64,000 nt of DNA, from the NCBI RefSeq assembly GCF_030247185.1, contig NC_080572.1:213247435-213311434 (forward strand), written 5' to 3'. This DNA comes from Malaya genurostris. Its lineage: Eukaryota > Arthropoda > Insecta > Diptera > Culicidae. This document shows, one piece after another, positions 12,025 through 22,810 of the stretch (position 1 is its first letter; every line of letters starts with the position of its first letter). The position numbers and the translations under genes are program-made. The notes below the pieces were generated by a model that was given only the letters and a program-made list of their open reading frames with translations, made no database searches and was not told the origin of the DNA.

Positions 12025-12180
12025 ATTTATCGATTTTATCGGAGTTGCAGAACGGCTTCAAGAGTAGTACAAACATTCTAACGCTTCTCTAACTACTCGA
12101 TGCCGTGCTCGCAGAAGGATTTGTCTTTTGTCTCAATATAGACTGCAAATTCCGCAATTTGCTAAAGTTCTTAATAGCGT
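12025..12180. repeat. 155-bp direct repeat, left copy
   Basis: It begins TTTATCGATTTTATCGG and continues with TTGCAGA, GTACAAACATT, CTAACGCTTCTCTAACTACTCGAT and AGAAGGATTTGTCTTTTGTCTCA. The same order recurs at 13459-13630 with roughly one difference per ten bases, apart from a short insertion. The two copies bracket the fused transposase pseudogene, so they may be its terminal regions or the product of a local duplication. Confidence 0.65.
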
Positions 12181-12289
12181 GCTTTTTTTTAGATCAGCGA
12201 ATAACCACTATGGTCCAGATCTGAACTATATCCACAAAAAATTAGTTTCTCCTTTATTTTTCTAAGTAGTATTTGATTTAGTTGGTTTT

Positions 12290-12546
12290 CCTTTCTCAAG
12301 ATAATCGATTAGGATTGTGCCATGCGCATCTCAAAATACTGAACCCGTAACCTTCCCAGCTGATGGTTGTGCCTTTGGAAGCTTCGGTCGTGATTCATCG
12401 ACTGCAGTTCATTCAGATGATGATTATTTTGATTTCGGAATGAAGTGATGGATCCATGTTTCATCCATTGTCACATATCGACACAACAAATCTGATTTAC
12501 TACGTGTAAAGACGACCAAACACTGCTCTGAATCATCAACATCAAC
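12290..12546 (-). pseudogene. Mariner (DD34D-type) transposase fragment around the first catalytic Asp
   Basis: On the minus strand from about 12546 downwards a mariner signature is readable: CRYVTMDETWIHHF, where the D of MDETW is the first catalytic residue. A frame-shifted continuation follows, with PSAGKVTGSVF and ILIDYLE, a well-conserved central stretch of mariner transposases. The N-terminal and C-terminal thirds are absent. It abuts the DD37E-type pseudogene at about 12546, making a hybrid reading frame with no biological meaning. Confidence 0.7.
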
Positions 12547-13319
12547 ATGACGAAAGTGACATTTTTGGTAGTATACCATTCTATCGTTGATTTCGAGTAG
12601 TGGCAAGAAGCAAGATCTGGCCAGAAGACAACAGGATCCTTGTGGCTTCGAATCATGGGTAGAAATCGGTTTTGTAAACATTCCTCGATGTATATTTCGC
12701 TGTTCATTGAAGCAGTGGTGATAAAGGGTTTTGAAATCTTACCGCACTGGTTTTCGACTTCAATCGATGTCTCGGACTGGTTTAACACTTGCCTTTCTCG
12801 CACCGTATAATATTGTGGTCCCGGCAAGGATTTGTAATCGAGTTTCACGTAGGTTTCGTCGTCCATGATTATGCAGTTCAAATTTCCAGCAAGAATCGTA
12901 TTGTACAGCTTTCGAACCCACGGCCTGATCGATGCTTCTTGTTTCGGACAACGTTTTGGTTGTTTCTGCTTCTTATAGGTTCGAAGATTCAAACGTTCTT
13001 TAGCACGAAGAACATTTGACTACGAAGTGCCCACTTTTTTGGCTACATTCCTAACTGAAACCTCCTTCTTTTGCTCGAACGCCTTCAGTATACGTTTAGC
13101 AGGACCTTTTTTTCGACCTTGAGGGTTAGCAGGACCTTTTTTTCGACCCGTTTTCGGTATATCCTCAAAGGTGTTATCCTCACCGAACTTCCTAATTGCA
13201 TTTCGCACGGCTTTTTCACTTACTCCTTCCATTTTTGCTATCTTTCTCAGTGACAGTCCGCGTTCTGTGCACCATTTGTACACAATTTTTCGACGTTGTT
13301 CTGCTGAAAGTCCTCGCAT
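12547..13319 (-). pseudogene. DD37E-type (ITmDD37E) Tc1/mariner transposase, truncated
   Basis: The start is the ATG at 13317-13319 (MRGLSAEQRRKIVYKW). A helix-turn-helix follows (LRKIAKMEGVSEKAVRNAIRKF), then the first catalytic block IIMDDETYVKLDYK, then the second, VFWPDLASCHYSKS. These motifs match the DD37E transposases described in mosquitoes. Three lesions are seen. There is an in-frame TAG at 13020-13022 in the context GTS*SNV. A direct 30-bp internal duplication doubles GRKKGPA near 13105-13145. The 3' third with the catalytic Glu is missing where a mariner fragment is joined. Family assignment rests on motifs, because the E cannot be counted. Confidence 0.75.
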
Positions 13320-13458
13320 TTTGAAACAAACTAATGAAAACGAATAAGCAACTGCACAAGTGGTTAGAGAAGAGTGTAAACAACAGGACGCAGCCATAAA
13401 ATTTGACAGATTCTGAACCATTGCGGAATGGCAGCGGTTTTTGGGTGCGTCCATACTT

Positions 13459-13630
13459 TCTTTATCGATTTTATCGGGATTGCAGATTGGCTTCACGAGC
13501 AGTACAAACATTTTAACGCTTCTCTAACTACTCGATTCCGTGCTCTCAGAAGGATTTATCTTTTGTCTCAAAATAGACTGGAAATTCCGCAATTGTTTCT
13601 TTGTTCGAGCTAAAGTTCTTACTAGCGAGC
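13459..13630. repeat. 155-170-bp direct repeat, right copy
   Basis: It starts TTTATCGATTTTATCGG and follows the same order of blocks as 12025-12180. One extra stretch, TTTCTTTGTTCGAG, lies near 13600. It is followed immediately by a second mariner fragment, as the left copy is followed at some distance by the first one. Confidence 0.65.
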
Positions 13631-13635
13631 ATTTC

Positions 13636-13700
13636 GGAGTGAAGTGATGGATCCATGTTTCATTCATTGTCACATATCGACGCAAAAAATCTGATACCTA
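13636..13700 (-). pseudogene. Short second copy of the mariner first-Asp region
   Basis: The segment is nearly identical to 12440-12500 (GTGATGGATCCATGTTTCAT, CATTGTCACATATCGACGC). It encodes the same RYVTM-ETWIHHF block on the minus strand, with the catalytic Asp codon now Asn (M-N-E-T-W). It is too short to be functional and supports a duplication in this area. Confidence 0.65.
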
Positions 13701-14080
13701 CTTTGAAAAAACCTTTCTCGTGGTCTGAAATAGCTGTTACTTTTTCCTAACTCGTCTAAATGTCATGAAATTTCACACATAGCTTTCGAAAGTTGGTACT
13801 TCATAAACATCATACGGACTTTACTATGATAGCGATATGTCAGTCACACTACTTATTGAGTAATGTGTTATGTGAAATACAATTTTTATCATATGCTTGA
13901 AGTCTAGAGGCCTATAGCTCATTTTGAGTTACAGCAGTTTCTTCGAAATTAGTTTTTTTGTAGGCCTTGTTAACAGATGACCAAATAATCCCACGTTGGG
14001 TACACCGGTCCATAATTTCTGGTGCCGAATGTACCCCAAACAGTGTTCAAACTCTTTTAAATTGTAATTCTATTCGATTT
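13701..14080. other. Non-coding, nothing recognised
   Basis: AT-rich spacer without identifiable features. Confidence 0.4.
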
Positions 14081-14450
14081 CCCAAAGATGGCTAGGATTT
14101 TTACAAAATTTGATTCCAACGAAAGGTATATGGTCGAATACAAAGCTCCCGATTTTCTTGTGATTTTAACATCCGGTTCTTCAAAAATGGACTCAAAAAC
14201 CAACCCAAAATAATGAATTATGTTAGTTGATTGCCATTCAAGTCGACTTCGTTTGCTCAGAGATGAATCCGATCTGAAAACTGTTTCAATTTAATGGTTA
14301 TGATAGTTAACGCACAAACAAACTTGTCTGTTTTCTTTCAACGGTCAAAAAATGGTATTTTGAAGAACACCGCAGTATTGTGAATGACAATGTGAGTGAT
14401 TTAAGAAAGGTATCATTTTACCACTAGGTAGATTAAAACAGTCCTTTTTT
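14081..14450 (+). repeat. GGAACCGG-type dispersed repeat, diverged copy D
   Basis: It has degenerate units (CCCAAAGATGGCTAGG, AACATCCGGTTCTTC) and a clear family right terminus at 14404-14441 (AAGAAAGGTATCATTTTACC followed by ACTAGGTAGATTAAAACAG). The body is heavily decayed. Confidence 0.6.
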
Positions 14451-14554
14451 CTCCTAAATCTCAATGATTGGGCATGAGAAAAACTATATGGATCTGCCCG
14501 ATGGCGTTGTTTGAGCTATAGATTTGGAACAAGGCAACCAAAATTTCGAAGGCG

Positions 14555-14658
14555 GGTCATTTCGTCGAAAGCCATTTCACCGTAAGTCGTTTCGCCGAAT
14601 GCCATTTCATCGAAAGTCGATTCACCGAATGGGTCATTTCGCCAGAAGGGTAATTTCA
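14555..14658. repeat. 15-bp minisatellite, six to seven units
   Basis: Units of the form GTCATTTCGTCGAAA, GCCATTTCACCGTAA, GTCGTTTCGCCGAAT repeat with a 15-17-bp period. Because the period is a multiple of three, the minus strand reads through as a FGEMA-like five-residue repeat, which is a by-product rather than a gene. Confidence 0.85.
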
Positions 14659-15799
14659 AATACGTCAAATTATTAACCACAAATTCTTGATTATTCATCA
14701 AAAATATTAATTTATTTTTATGTCTTCTGGATACTTGATGCGACAAAGCCACATCAGCAGTAGATTTTTTTTAACGATGATTAAAACAAAATGAAACATT
14801 GGGAGGATCGAAATTGTTAGTTTCCAATTACAATTAATTGATTACGCGAGTAATTTCTGATGCAAAAATATTCCATTTTCTGCTTTCTATTCTGTTTTGT
14901 CATTTTAAGGGGAAAAAGGCATCATTGTTGTGGGGTATAATGTCTTTTGTTGTGCTAGTCTGTCTGAGAACGTGGTAGTTTTGAAAAAATGTGTTTTTAT
15001 CCCATAATCATGAAACTTTTTTTTTCTCACACATATTATTGATTCTTGTCATCTATGTTCCACATAAGAAGTAAGCAAAACTTCATTAGGCTCTACACCG
15101 TAGTTTTCTCCGCCTTTAAAATTTCAGTCTCTATAGCAGCCCACCTTCTTTCGGCCATACGGAGCCAAAACTCTAGAACAACATAGTTTGTAGGGTATCC
15201 TGGTTTCTTCTAATGATGTTTTTATCCGGTCATTTCTTTCAAAAATACTGTAACGAATCTTTCGAAGCAATTTCAATCAATATCCAATCTTATCAATCGA
15301 ATTCTTCTGCGACATCAAACTTGAACATCGACAATGATAACATCACACTTCATAAGACCAGAAAACACGGTACATACTCGAACAGATCACCGTCGCCGTC
15401 TATCCGAGAAACTTTTGGCGGCGCTAATATCCAGCAAAGGCCATAATACGCAAATCAATAAATCGCTCGTATAAAATCCAAAATAATGTATGCATTAGAT
15501 TTCTCTTACGTCTCGCTTATCGACAGACATAATAGACAGCTCGGCCAACCGTAATGAAATTGAATGTGATAGGCAGTTGTTGAAACGATGAATGAGAGGC
15601 CATGAAGAATTTCCCAAGCCGTGGCCATCATTATCCAATTGCAGGATTTTGTTAATTATAGAAATGTATGCGAAATGTTGTTTGTTTTGGTAGTTCTTTA
15701 CTTACAGTTTATGTTCGGACAAAAAGAGACATTTTCTGGTAATTGGAACTTTTAAACTAAAAGAACAAAATTTAGTGAAAATGAGACGACGAAAAAAAA
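14659..15799. other. Presumed upstream region of the host gene, nothing specific recognised
   Basis: About 1.1 kb of AT-rich DNA upstream of the inferred 5' UTR. A 77-codon open frame at 15213-15446 has no motif. I could not single out a TATA box and initiator pair with confidence. Confidence 0.4.
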
Positions 15800-16229
15800 T
15801 GTACCTTTGTGGGCAGTGCTAGAAGAACTTGTTGGGACTCTCGCTCGTTGTCGTAAATGCTCTGATTGCTCAAGTGAATTATACAGTGAAAAAGTGGTGC
15901 TAAAGTTAGTAGAAGATAAATATAATCAATATTTAAAAAAAATACAAACAAGTTTCATAGCCCAGGACACTTGGGAAAGGGATCAACAGTAGTAGCAGCG
16001 GCCGAAGCCAAAGTGGCAAACAAACAAAGCGTGTCACTTATTATCATATTTTCAAGGAGCTCTTCACTTGATTGGAACTTTCAAGCCAGAAGTGGTGCTT
16101 TACCGTGATTGGGAGGTACTGAAGCAGGTTGTGTTAAGAAAACGTGCCACCGACAATCGACCTGATGTGTAAAGGAAAATAGCCTTGTGATCGACATCTG
16201 CAGCACCCGAAGAGTAAGAACACCCGGTA
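15800..16229 (+). promoter_or_regulatory. Probable 5' UTR / proximal promoter of the host gene
   Basis: This stretch precedes the first coding exon and is richer in G and C than its surroundings. It contains UTR-like wording common in Diptera (TATACAGTGAAAAAGTGGTG around 15880) and a CAG-rich segment (GTAGTAGCAGCGGCCGAAG) at 15990. A TAA in the exon frame at 16215-16217, five codons before the ATG, closes the frame upstream. The transcription start cannot be placed from sequence alone. Confidence 0.45.
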
Positions 16230-16664
16230 ATGCCATACACTGCTTCCACTTCATTCGACCGGCCGTATGGCGGTAACTCACTTCATCACAGTCATTCAGA
16301 TTCCAACTGTCATCGACTCTATCAGCACAAACAGATGCAAAAGCGTCACTCAGCTACATCGGTGAACGCTAGTTGGAGGTGGCCACAGCAGAACACACTG
16401 GGACCATTGCAATCCTTCCCTACTCCTGGTCGTTTAGCTTTCACTTTTAGCCCCGTTGCTCGGAGCGTCCTGTACGACCACCATCATCACCACCATCATC
16501 TTCATAACCATCATCATCTTCAAAGTAGTCACCATCAAGCCGCTGGGCAGTCCGGTTCTGGGGCGGGCACCTGTCGTGTCCCCAGAACCCATGGACTGTT
16601 TCGGAAAGTGACCCGCAAGGTGATCAAGTGGATACGCGGCTCGATCGTGCCGGCAACGAATAAG
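16230..16664 (+). CDS. First coding exon of an unidentified gene (His-rich N-terminus)
   Basis: The ATG at 16230 follows an in-frame stop at 16215-16217. The exon gives 145 codons and ends with AAT AAG before a GT donor at 16665 (AAG|GTTACT), phase 0. It differs from its surroundings in higher GC and balanced codon use. Residues 84-104 form a His-rich run (seven His in a row, then HNHHHLQSSHHQ). Residues about 121-140 are basic and amphipathic (LFRKVTRKVIKWIRGSIV). The rest is Ser/Gln-rich and probably disordered. No signal peptide or membrane span is seen. The reading frame joins cleanly to the exon at 62948 (also phase 0), implying a 46.3-kb intron. I do not recognise the family. A regulatory N-terminal tail of a larger protein, such as a channel or transporter, is only a guess. 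Confidence 0.7.
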
Positions 16665-16883
16665 GTTACTATAGATGATTATAATTGGTGTTGTTTGGTT
16701 ACAAAATTGAAAGTTATGTTATTTTTCCTAAATTGCTTCTAGATCACTTTTTTTTCGTTACTAGATAACATTTTTTGATTGTATTCTTTGATTATGGAAA
16801 CTTGTCGAAAAAAAACGAAATTCCGATGCCATGACTCTGATGGAATTTCTTCTATATATCGTATTATTCTGCAGACTCATACA

Positions 16884-17085
16884 ATATATTTTGTCGTGAA
16901 TACGACTTACTTTACTATGGGGTGCCTTTTCAAAATTAGCCATATGGAAGAATGGGCAGAACTTAATCGTGAATATCTCGACTTGTATTAAAGGCAACAA
17001 CATAATTCTTTCACCATTTCATCAAAAATATGATCAGGAATTTAGGATAATATTTTGAACAGTGTGAGATAACACAAATAGTACC
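16884..17085 (+). repeat. Dispersed 200-bp repeat, copy 1 (partner at 18848-19043)
   Basis: It starts TTTTGTCGTGAATACGACTT and shares ACTATGGGGTGCCTTT, AAGAATGGGCAGAA, ATAATTCTTTCACCAT and TTTTGAACAGTGTGAGATAA with the second copy in the same order and orientation. Roughly three quarters of the bases match. The family is not recognised. Confidence 0.6.
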
Positions 17086-17739
17086 ACTTCACTTTAGCAG
17101 CAAATTTTTAAGCGTTAAGCGGTTTTAATACCATTGACATGAACTGTCCTAGAATACATTACTCTCAGATGAAATTAAAACATTTATACTGTAGGAATAT
17201 CTATTTAACACATGGAAAACTTGTTTTACAATTAACTGTTATATTTTTCGGTAAATTTTCACTTACATAAAACGACCACTACGTAACTAACATTATTAAC
17301 AACAATTTTCAATATGAAACGCTTCTGGTGAAATGAAGAAGTTTTTTGTTCTGCGTTTTGCTGTCTTCGTTCTCCGCCAAGTGACAGCATTTGAATACAA
17401 CAATTTCGGTTACCTGAATGGGTATGACAAAATCAACAGATATGTTAGTTAAATCAACAACATTTCAGTTGAAACAACCAAGGCGTGAAACAACAATTGC
17501 AATATTGTAATTTTGTGATCTGCGGGTTCTCCGTGCAGGGATTTAAATTCAAGTTCAGCAGTCAGTTCCAAAATTTTGTTTCAGAATTCTGAAGTTGAAA
17601 TCCTAGAAGAGAAAGAATTATGTTGTTACGTTTAGTACAATTCGAGATATTCACGATTAAGGCCTAAGGACAGTGGGTCGCGTATAAATTTTGAATCTTC
17701 CTCCCTGACACCCTACATTCCCTTTGCGTCTGTGTGTTT
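17086..17739. other. Intronic, nothing recognised
   Basis: AT-rich sequence. A short GAATTCTGAAGTTGAAATCC stretch at about 17583 resembles the degenerate AATTCAG repeats at 23.0 and 42.2 kb. Confidence 0.4.
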
Positions 17740-18066
17740 AGAAACCTTGTTCAGTAGATTTGATTATCTCCTCTCCTCTTCTTTTCCCGGACACCACCAG
17801 GAAACTAAAGCGAATAAAATGGCGGATGCATTGAAACTGACTTTGTTGCACAGAAAAATTCAAGAGTTTATTTTAATCGCGATAACATATATGTTTTTAT
17901 GTACTAATCGCATCTAAACTAAATTATCTACACTTTGTCACGGTAGATTTATGATACAAGCCTTCAAAGCCGAGATATTCTATCAACAAGTAGAGGTATG
18001 CAATTCCGAGCGTTCCAATTTTCAGCGGCAAACTCAATAAATCATTCTGAAAAATTCACAGAATAT
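17740..18066 (+). repeat. Dispersed repeat, copy 1 (partner at 52300-52642)
   Basis: The most similar block is ATCGCGATAACATATATG followed by TTTTTATGTACTAATCGC and ATCTAAACTAAATTATCTA. It is matched at 52430-52485 with very few differences. Similarity extends on both sides to TTGATTATCTCC and AATCATTCTGAAAAATTC. No open frame is shared. Confidence 0.6.
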
Positions 18067-18847
18067 TCGCAATCAAATTTGTAATTATGAAACCAAAGAT
18101 AGGAATCGGATGAACGGGAAACTTTCATTTGTTCGGGAAATTTAGTATATCCTTCACTAGGAAACGCACAATTGAAAAGAAAGTACAATAATTACATACT
18201 TGAGTAAAGATCAGATCGTATATTATGCTCTTCGTTTGGAATATCTGTAAATGACTATGAATTTAATTATAAGAAGCCTGGGAGATGTGCATTTTGAGCT
18301 GATTCTATTATTAACAACAATTTTTCAACCGATGGGCTGGAACTACTGGCGTAACTGAACGTTATTTTATATAAAAGTTAGTTATGTAAAACTCAAATTG
18401 GACGGCGCAACTGGCATACTGAACAATTCCAGAAATGACTAGCAAGTCATCAAAATTCACATCCTACAATTCGGATCAAACTTTACACACGTTTTCAGTA
18501 TGGCAAAACATTTATTTTGCACCACGGATGTAGAGACCAATTCAATTTAAAGCTGATTTTTAAAGAGGGTGTATGTATTTTTGCATGCACTTTCCTCAAA
18601 TCGTGGGAACGCGGAAACTATAAATAGTACAAAAATGATGTTGAAAATCGTATACCAAGTTTCGATCAAATTAAAAAAACGGTCCTGATCGACCAATCAA
18701 CGCGCGAATAATTGGAGTGCGAACAAAAAGCAATGTTGCGAAAGAGATAAGGATAAGCCAGGTTGTAATATAGAAACCGGTAGTCAAATGGGACGACAAT
18801 TCAACCTTAATTAGCATAGGTCCACGACCACATGTCTAAGTTCTGTA
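18067..18847. other. Intronic, nothing recognised
   Basis: No repeat termini or coding motif identified. Confidence 0.4.
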
Positions 18848-19043
18848 TTTTTGTCGTGAAGACGACTTACTCTACTATGGAGCGCCTTTACAAAATTTAC
18901 CCTGTACAAGAATGGATAGAAATTAATCGCCATATCCCTTGTTGTATTTAACGCAGTCACATAATTTCTCTTCATATCATTGGAAATATGGCCAGCAATT
19001 TATGATAAAATTTTCAGTAGTATGAGATAATCACAAATAATTC
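18848..19043 (+). repeat. Dispersed 200-bp repeat, copy 2
   Basis: Direct partner of 16884-17085, beginning TTTTTGTCGTGAAGACGACT and ending around AGTATGAGATAATCACAAAT. Confidence 0.6.
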
Positions 19044-19086
19044 AAAACGGAAGTTTTCTGAAATGTTTGGTATGAACAAGCTTTAA

Positions 19087-19440
19087 GGTGAAATTCAGTG
19101 CCAAAGTAAGGCGCGCAAAATTTCAACCACTTGAATTGAACGAACCATTGCACAAAGCGCATCGTGCAAAACCGACACGTATGTCGATTTCGCTTTATGC
19201 CAAACCTAACCCAGTTTCCACCCTAACTGCTGTCAAACCATTTGTTTGAAGCTAGTTTCGAACCTGGTTTTTATATCAGGTTTTCTCAGATCTCCGTTGC
19301 TAAGTGCAAAAATAACACAGTTTCGTTAAAAGTGTTTGTTTGACAGAACTACCCTGGGTCAGTTTCAGTTTTCTCAAGCGAAAATGACAGTAGAAATACG
19401 GAATATTTTCAGTGGTTGAGTGCAGTTTTATTCGCTAGTA
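19087..19440 (+). mobile_element. Diverged relative of the TTAA-flanked MITE (left part)
   Basis: It is preceded by TTAA (19083-19086) and starts GGTGAAATTCAGTG. It then parallels the two good copies at 20.6 and 21.7 kb (GCGCGCAAAATTTCAACC, TTGAATTGAACGAACC, GCACAAAGC, and later GGTTGAGTGCAG). The right terminus was not found, so the copy is partial or too decayed. Confidence 0.6.
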
Positions 19441-19574
19441 AAATAGACACTTACTATTTCAAGTTATAACAAAAATGCCCTTGTAATTGATTTTCTCGCC
19501 TATTGTGAAATTGTTCATTGTTACCGATCAAAACCTTTAGCATGGTGACGATTTCATCTAGCTGATTCCAAGTA

Positions 19575-19818
19575 CACCCAAACCTCAATTTACGTAATAA
19601 TCGGGACTTCGTAAATCGAATTGTGACGTAAAAAAAGTTTACGTTAATTGGAATATTCAACGTAAAAAAGTAAGTAAGAAGTAGGTTCGTAAAAAAGTTT
19701 ACGTTTTTTTAGATTTGGTTCGTAAAAAAAGATTACGTTATTTGAAATTTTGTTCGTAAAAAGAGTTACGTAAAAAGAGGTAACGTAAAAAAAGTTTACG
19801 TAAATGGAGGTTTGGGTG
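19575..19818. mobile_element. 244-bp TA-flanked MITE
   Basis: The terminal inverted repeats are ACACCCAAACCTCAATTTAC and, at the other end, GTAAATGGAGGTTTGGGTGT. TA lies directly outside both ends (19573-19574 and 19819-19820), the duplication expected for Tc1/mariner-type cut-and-paste. The interior is mostly copies of a motif like CGTAAAAAAAGTTTACG. There is no coding capacity. Confidence 0.85.
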
Positions 19819-19820
19819 TA

Positions 19821-20637
19821 TAGAAGAACTAAATAATATTCAAACAAGATCTTTTGACATGGAATTATAATTGGCTTATAAGATGTTCACTAAAAATATC
19901 TAGTTAGTGAAGTGCATATCATATCAGTACTTAAGTGAAGAATATTTTGCCATTTCTCATAACTTTTGAGGGAACTGTAGATTTGAATAATTTGCAGAAT
20001 TTTATTCCAGAATTCAGTTGCACAATTTAATTTCTAAATACACTTACAGAACTCAGAACCTGCAAGCTGTGTGTGTGTGTGTTTAACCCGGTCTCAAGCC
20101 CCACTGTCTTACAGCGGTTTACATGACCTATTTCGTGTACAGAGCAAATCGTGTTTCGAGGTCACCGTTCCACCGAACAGCACCGCATAAATGAAACGTT
20201 TGCATCAAATGGATTCAAACATTACATAAAGACTTTCGATCCCTTGCAATTGGCATGCAATTGACGCGTATTTATATTAAGTTCATCAGTTTTTTATGAA
20301 TAATTAATATTTTCTAATTTTACTAATACTGGAGTTTGCATTAAATGTTTAATTTCTTACCGTATCGAAACCTTCCAAACCTTCAGTCTTATGAATCAGC
20401 CAACCATTGGAACATAGTATGATATTGCACACTTCCTAATATTTTTTTTTCTATAGACGCTCCTGCATAAAATACTTATAATAAGAATAGAATTCTTATG
20501 AATACACGAAAGTTATTCTTATGTCTTATTTTTTTCTTTATGCGCCAAATTATATAAGAATGATATGCAAAGTGCAAATTTATGAATTGCAAGGAATGCT
20601 GCAAACGGTTTTCATGAGAACAAGTTGGCAAGTCACA
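19821..20637. other. Intronic, nothing recognised apart from a short GT run
   Basis: A short GT microsatellite lies at about 20071-20082. The rest shows no assignable feature. Confidence 0.4.
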
Positions 20638-20641
20638 TTAA

Positions 20642-21731
20642 GGTGAAATGTAGCGTCATAACATGCGCGCAAAATTTTATCCGCTTCAGTTGAACGAACC
20701 GTCGCACAAAGCATACCAAGAAAAACGGACACATAGAAACAAGAACTTTTTTCAATGATTGAGCGCAGTGGGCTTAGCTCTCGTTATACTGGCTTGTAAA
20801 AAAGACTGGACGTAATGGATTTTTGAACCCTTCACACTTCGAATGTATGCTAATTCAATCGTTATAGTTAGTGATTACTATTACACTAGCGCTATAAATC
20901 ATGAGTAATTACGAATGTTAGTGATGAGGTTATATGTATAGGTATGTATTGACCAACTTGCTAACCATGTATATGCCTGTTGTTTTTCAATGTTTATCAC
21001 ATTGTTTGTATCCCGATAATACTTGGTTTGTATTTCATTGAGTAGCTTGTCAATGATGAAGTTATAGTTTTGCTATAAAAATTGCTATAATCTAAAATAA
21101 TACCTGTTATACGATATCACACAGCCAGGCTTTATTGCTTCAGCAACATCAATGCATTGAACTCAACAGAATTGGACATTATTAGCACTATAAATGACAG
21201 TTACTTAGAAAATAAACAATTTCTTACAATACCCATTTTATTGTATCCAACTCGTTTTTATTTCAAAACAAAACCCAATGCTGCATAAATTCGCGTCATA
21301 ATTTTATATGTAATTTTTGCTCACGATATAATGCCACCGAGTCCACCGTGCATTTCTCACACCACCTCAATAAGCAACAGCAGCGCGCAAGCAATAAAAA
21401 AATGCGGAAAAGTTTATGTAAACTTTTTCAAATTTCGGTTGTTTTAGCTAATATTTTATAATTTTGAGTTGCATTTTCAGATTCTTTGTGAAATTCTGCT
21501 ACAAACACAACTTTTCAGTTCTAAAATCATCCCCGCGGGACGGAACAGTGACCGTTTATACATTTCAAAAACCAATTACGGCTCGGCAAAGCAAAATTTC
21601 AAAATTCTAAGAATACTTAGTTATGATAAATTTGATTTCGAAAACTTAATTGTTTTTGGTTTTTCGAAAATCGGTCTAGTTTTTGAATAATTTATCAAAA
21701 ACGCGATTTTCGCATTCCACTACATTTCACC
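20642..21731 (+). mobile_element. piggyBac-type (TTAA) MITE, first of a tandem pair
   Basis: It is flanked by TTAA on both sides (20638-20641 and 21732-21735). The inverted ends are GGTGAAATGTAGCG and, inverted, a near match ending CTACATTTCACC. A TTAA duplication is the hallmark of piggyBac elements. There is no transposase. A 73-codon open frame (21469-21690) is also open in the second copy, but the substitutions include many amino-acid changes and I see no domain. It is 1,090 bp long and very similar to its neighbour. Confidence 0.85.
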
Positions 21732-21735
21732 TTAA

Positions 21736-22810
21736 GGTGAAATGTAGCGTCATAAAATGCGCGCAAAATTTTATCCGCTTCAGTTGAACGAACCGTCGCA
21801 CAAAGCATCCCAAGAAAAACGGACACATAGAAACAAGAACTTTTTTCAATGATTGAGCGCAGTGGGCTTACCTCTCGTTATATTGGCTTGTAAAAAAGAC
21901 TGGATGTAATGGATTTTTGAATCCTTCACACTTTGAATATATGCTGATTCAATCGTTATTGTTAGTGATTACTCTTACACTAGAGCTATCATGAGTAATT
22001 ATGAATGACTAACATGAGGCTATATGTATATGTATTGACCAACTTGCTAACCTGTTATTTTTCAATGTTTATCACATTGTTTTTGTATCACGATAATACT
22101 TGGTTTGTATTTCATTCAGTAGCTTGTCAATGATGAAGCTATAGTTTTGCTATAAAAATTGCTACAATTTAAAATAATACCTGTTATACGATATCACACA
22201 GCCAGGCTTTATTGCTTCAGCAACGTCAATGCATTGAACTCAACAGAATTAGACATTATTAGCATTATAAATGACAGTTACTTAGAAAATAAACAATTAC
22301 TTACAATACCCATTTTATTGTATTCAACTCGTTTTTATTGCAACACAAAACGCAATGCTGCATAAATTCGCGTCATAATTTTATATGTAATTTTTGCTCA
22401 CGATATAATGCTACCGTGCCCACCGTGCATTTCTCACACCACCTCAATACGAAACAGCAGCGCGCAAGCAATAAAAAAAAATGAGGAAAAGTTCATGTAA
22501 ACTTTTTCAAATTTCGGTTGTTTTAGCTAAAATTTTATAATTTTGAGTTGCATTTTCAGATTCTTTGTGAAATTTTGCTACAAACACTACTTTTCAGTTC
22601 TAAAATCATCCCCGTGGAACGGAACAGTTACCGTTCATACATTTCAAAAACCAATTACGGCTCGGCAAAGCAAAATTTCAAAATTCTAAGAATACTTAGT
22701 TATGATAAATTTGATTTCGAAAACTCAAGTGTTTTTGGTTTTTCGAAAATCGGTCTAGTTTTTGAATAATTGATCAAAAACGAAATTTTCGTATTCCGCT
22801 ACATTTCACC
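21736..22810 (+). mobile_element. piggyBac-type (TTAA) MITE, second of a tandem pair
   Basis: The right flank TTAA is at 22811-22814, and the left TTAA (21732-21735) is shared with the first copy. Inverted ends are GGTGAAATGTAGCG and CGCTACATTTCACC. It is 1,075 bp long, in the same orientation as the first copy, with scattered substitutions and small indels. The single shared TTAA implies one element inserted into the terminal TTAA of the other. Confidence 0.85.

Noticed and set aside
12424..12992. 173-codon minus-strand frame read as one protein
   Set aside because: It is a chimera of a DD37E fragment and out-of-frame mariner DNA, not a single protein.
14516..14752. Minus-strand frame with a FGEMAFDE-type peptide repeat
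   Set aside because: Arises from the 15-bp minisatellite whose period is a multiple of three; no gene structure around it.
21469..21690. 73-codon frame conserved in both tandem MITEs
   Set aside because: Conservation is explained by the recent relationship of the two copies; no motif and no larger gene.
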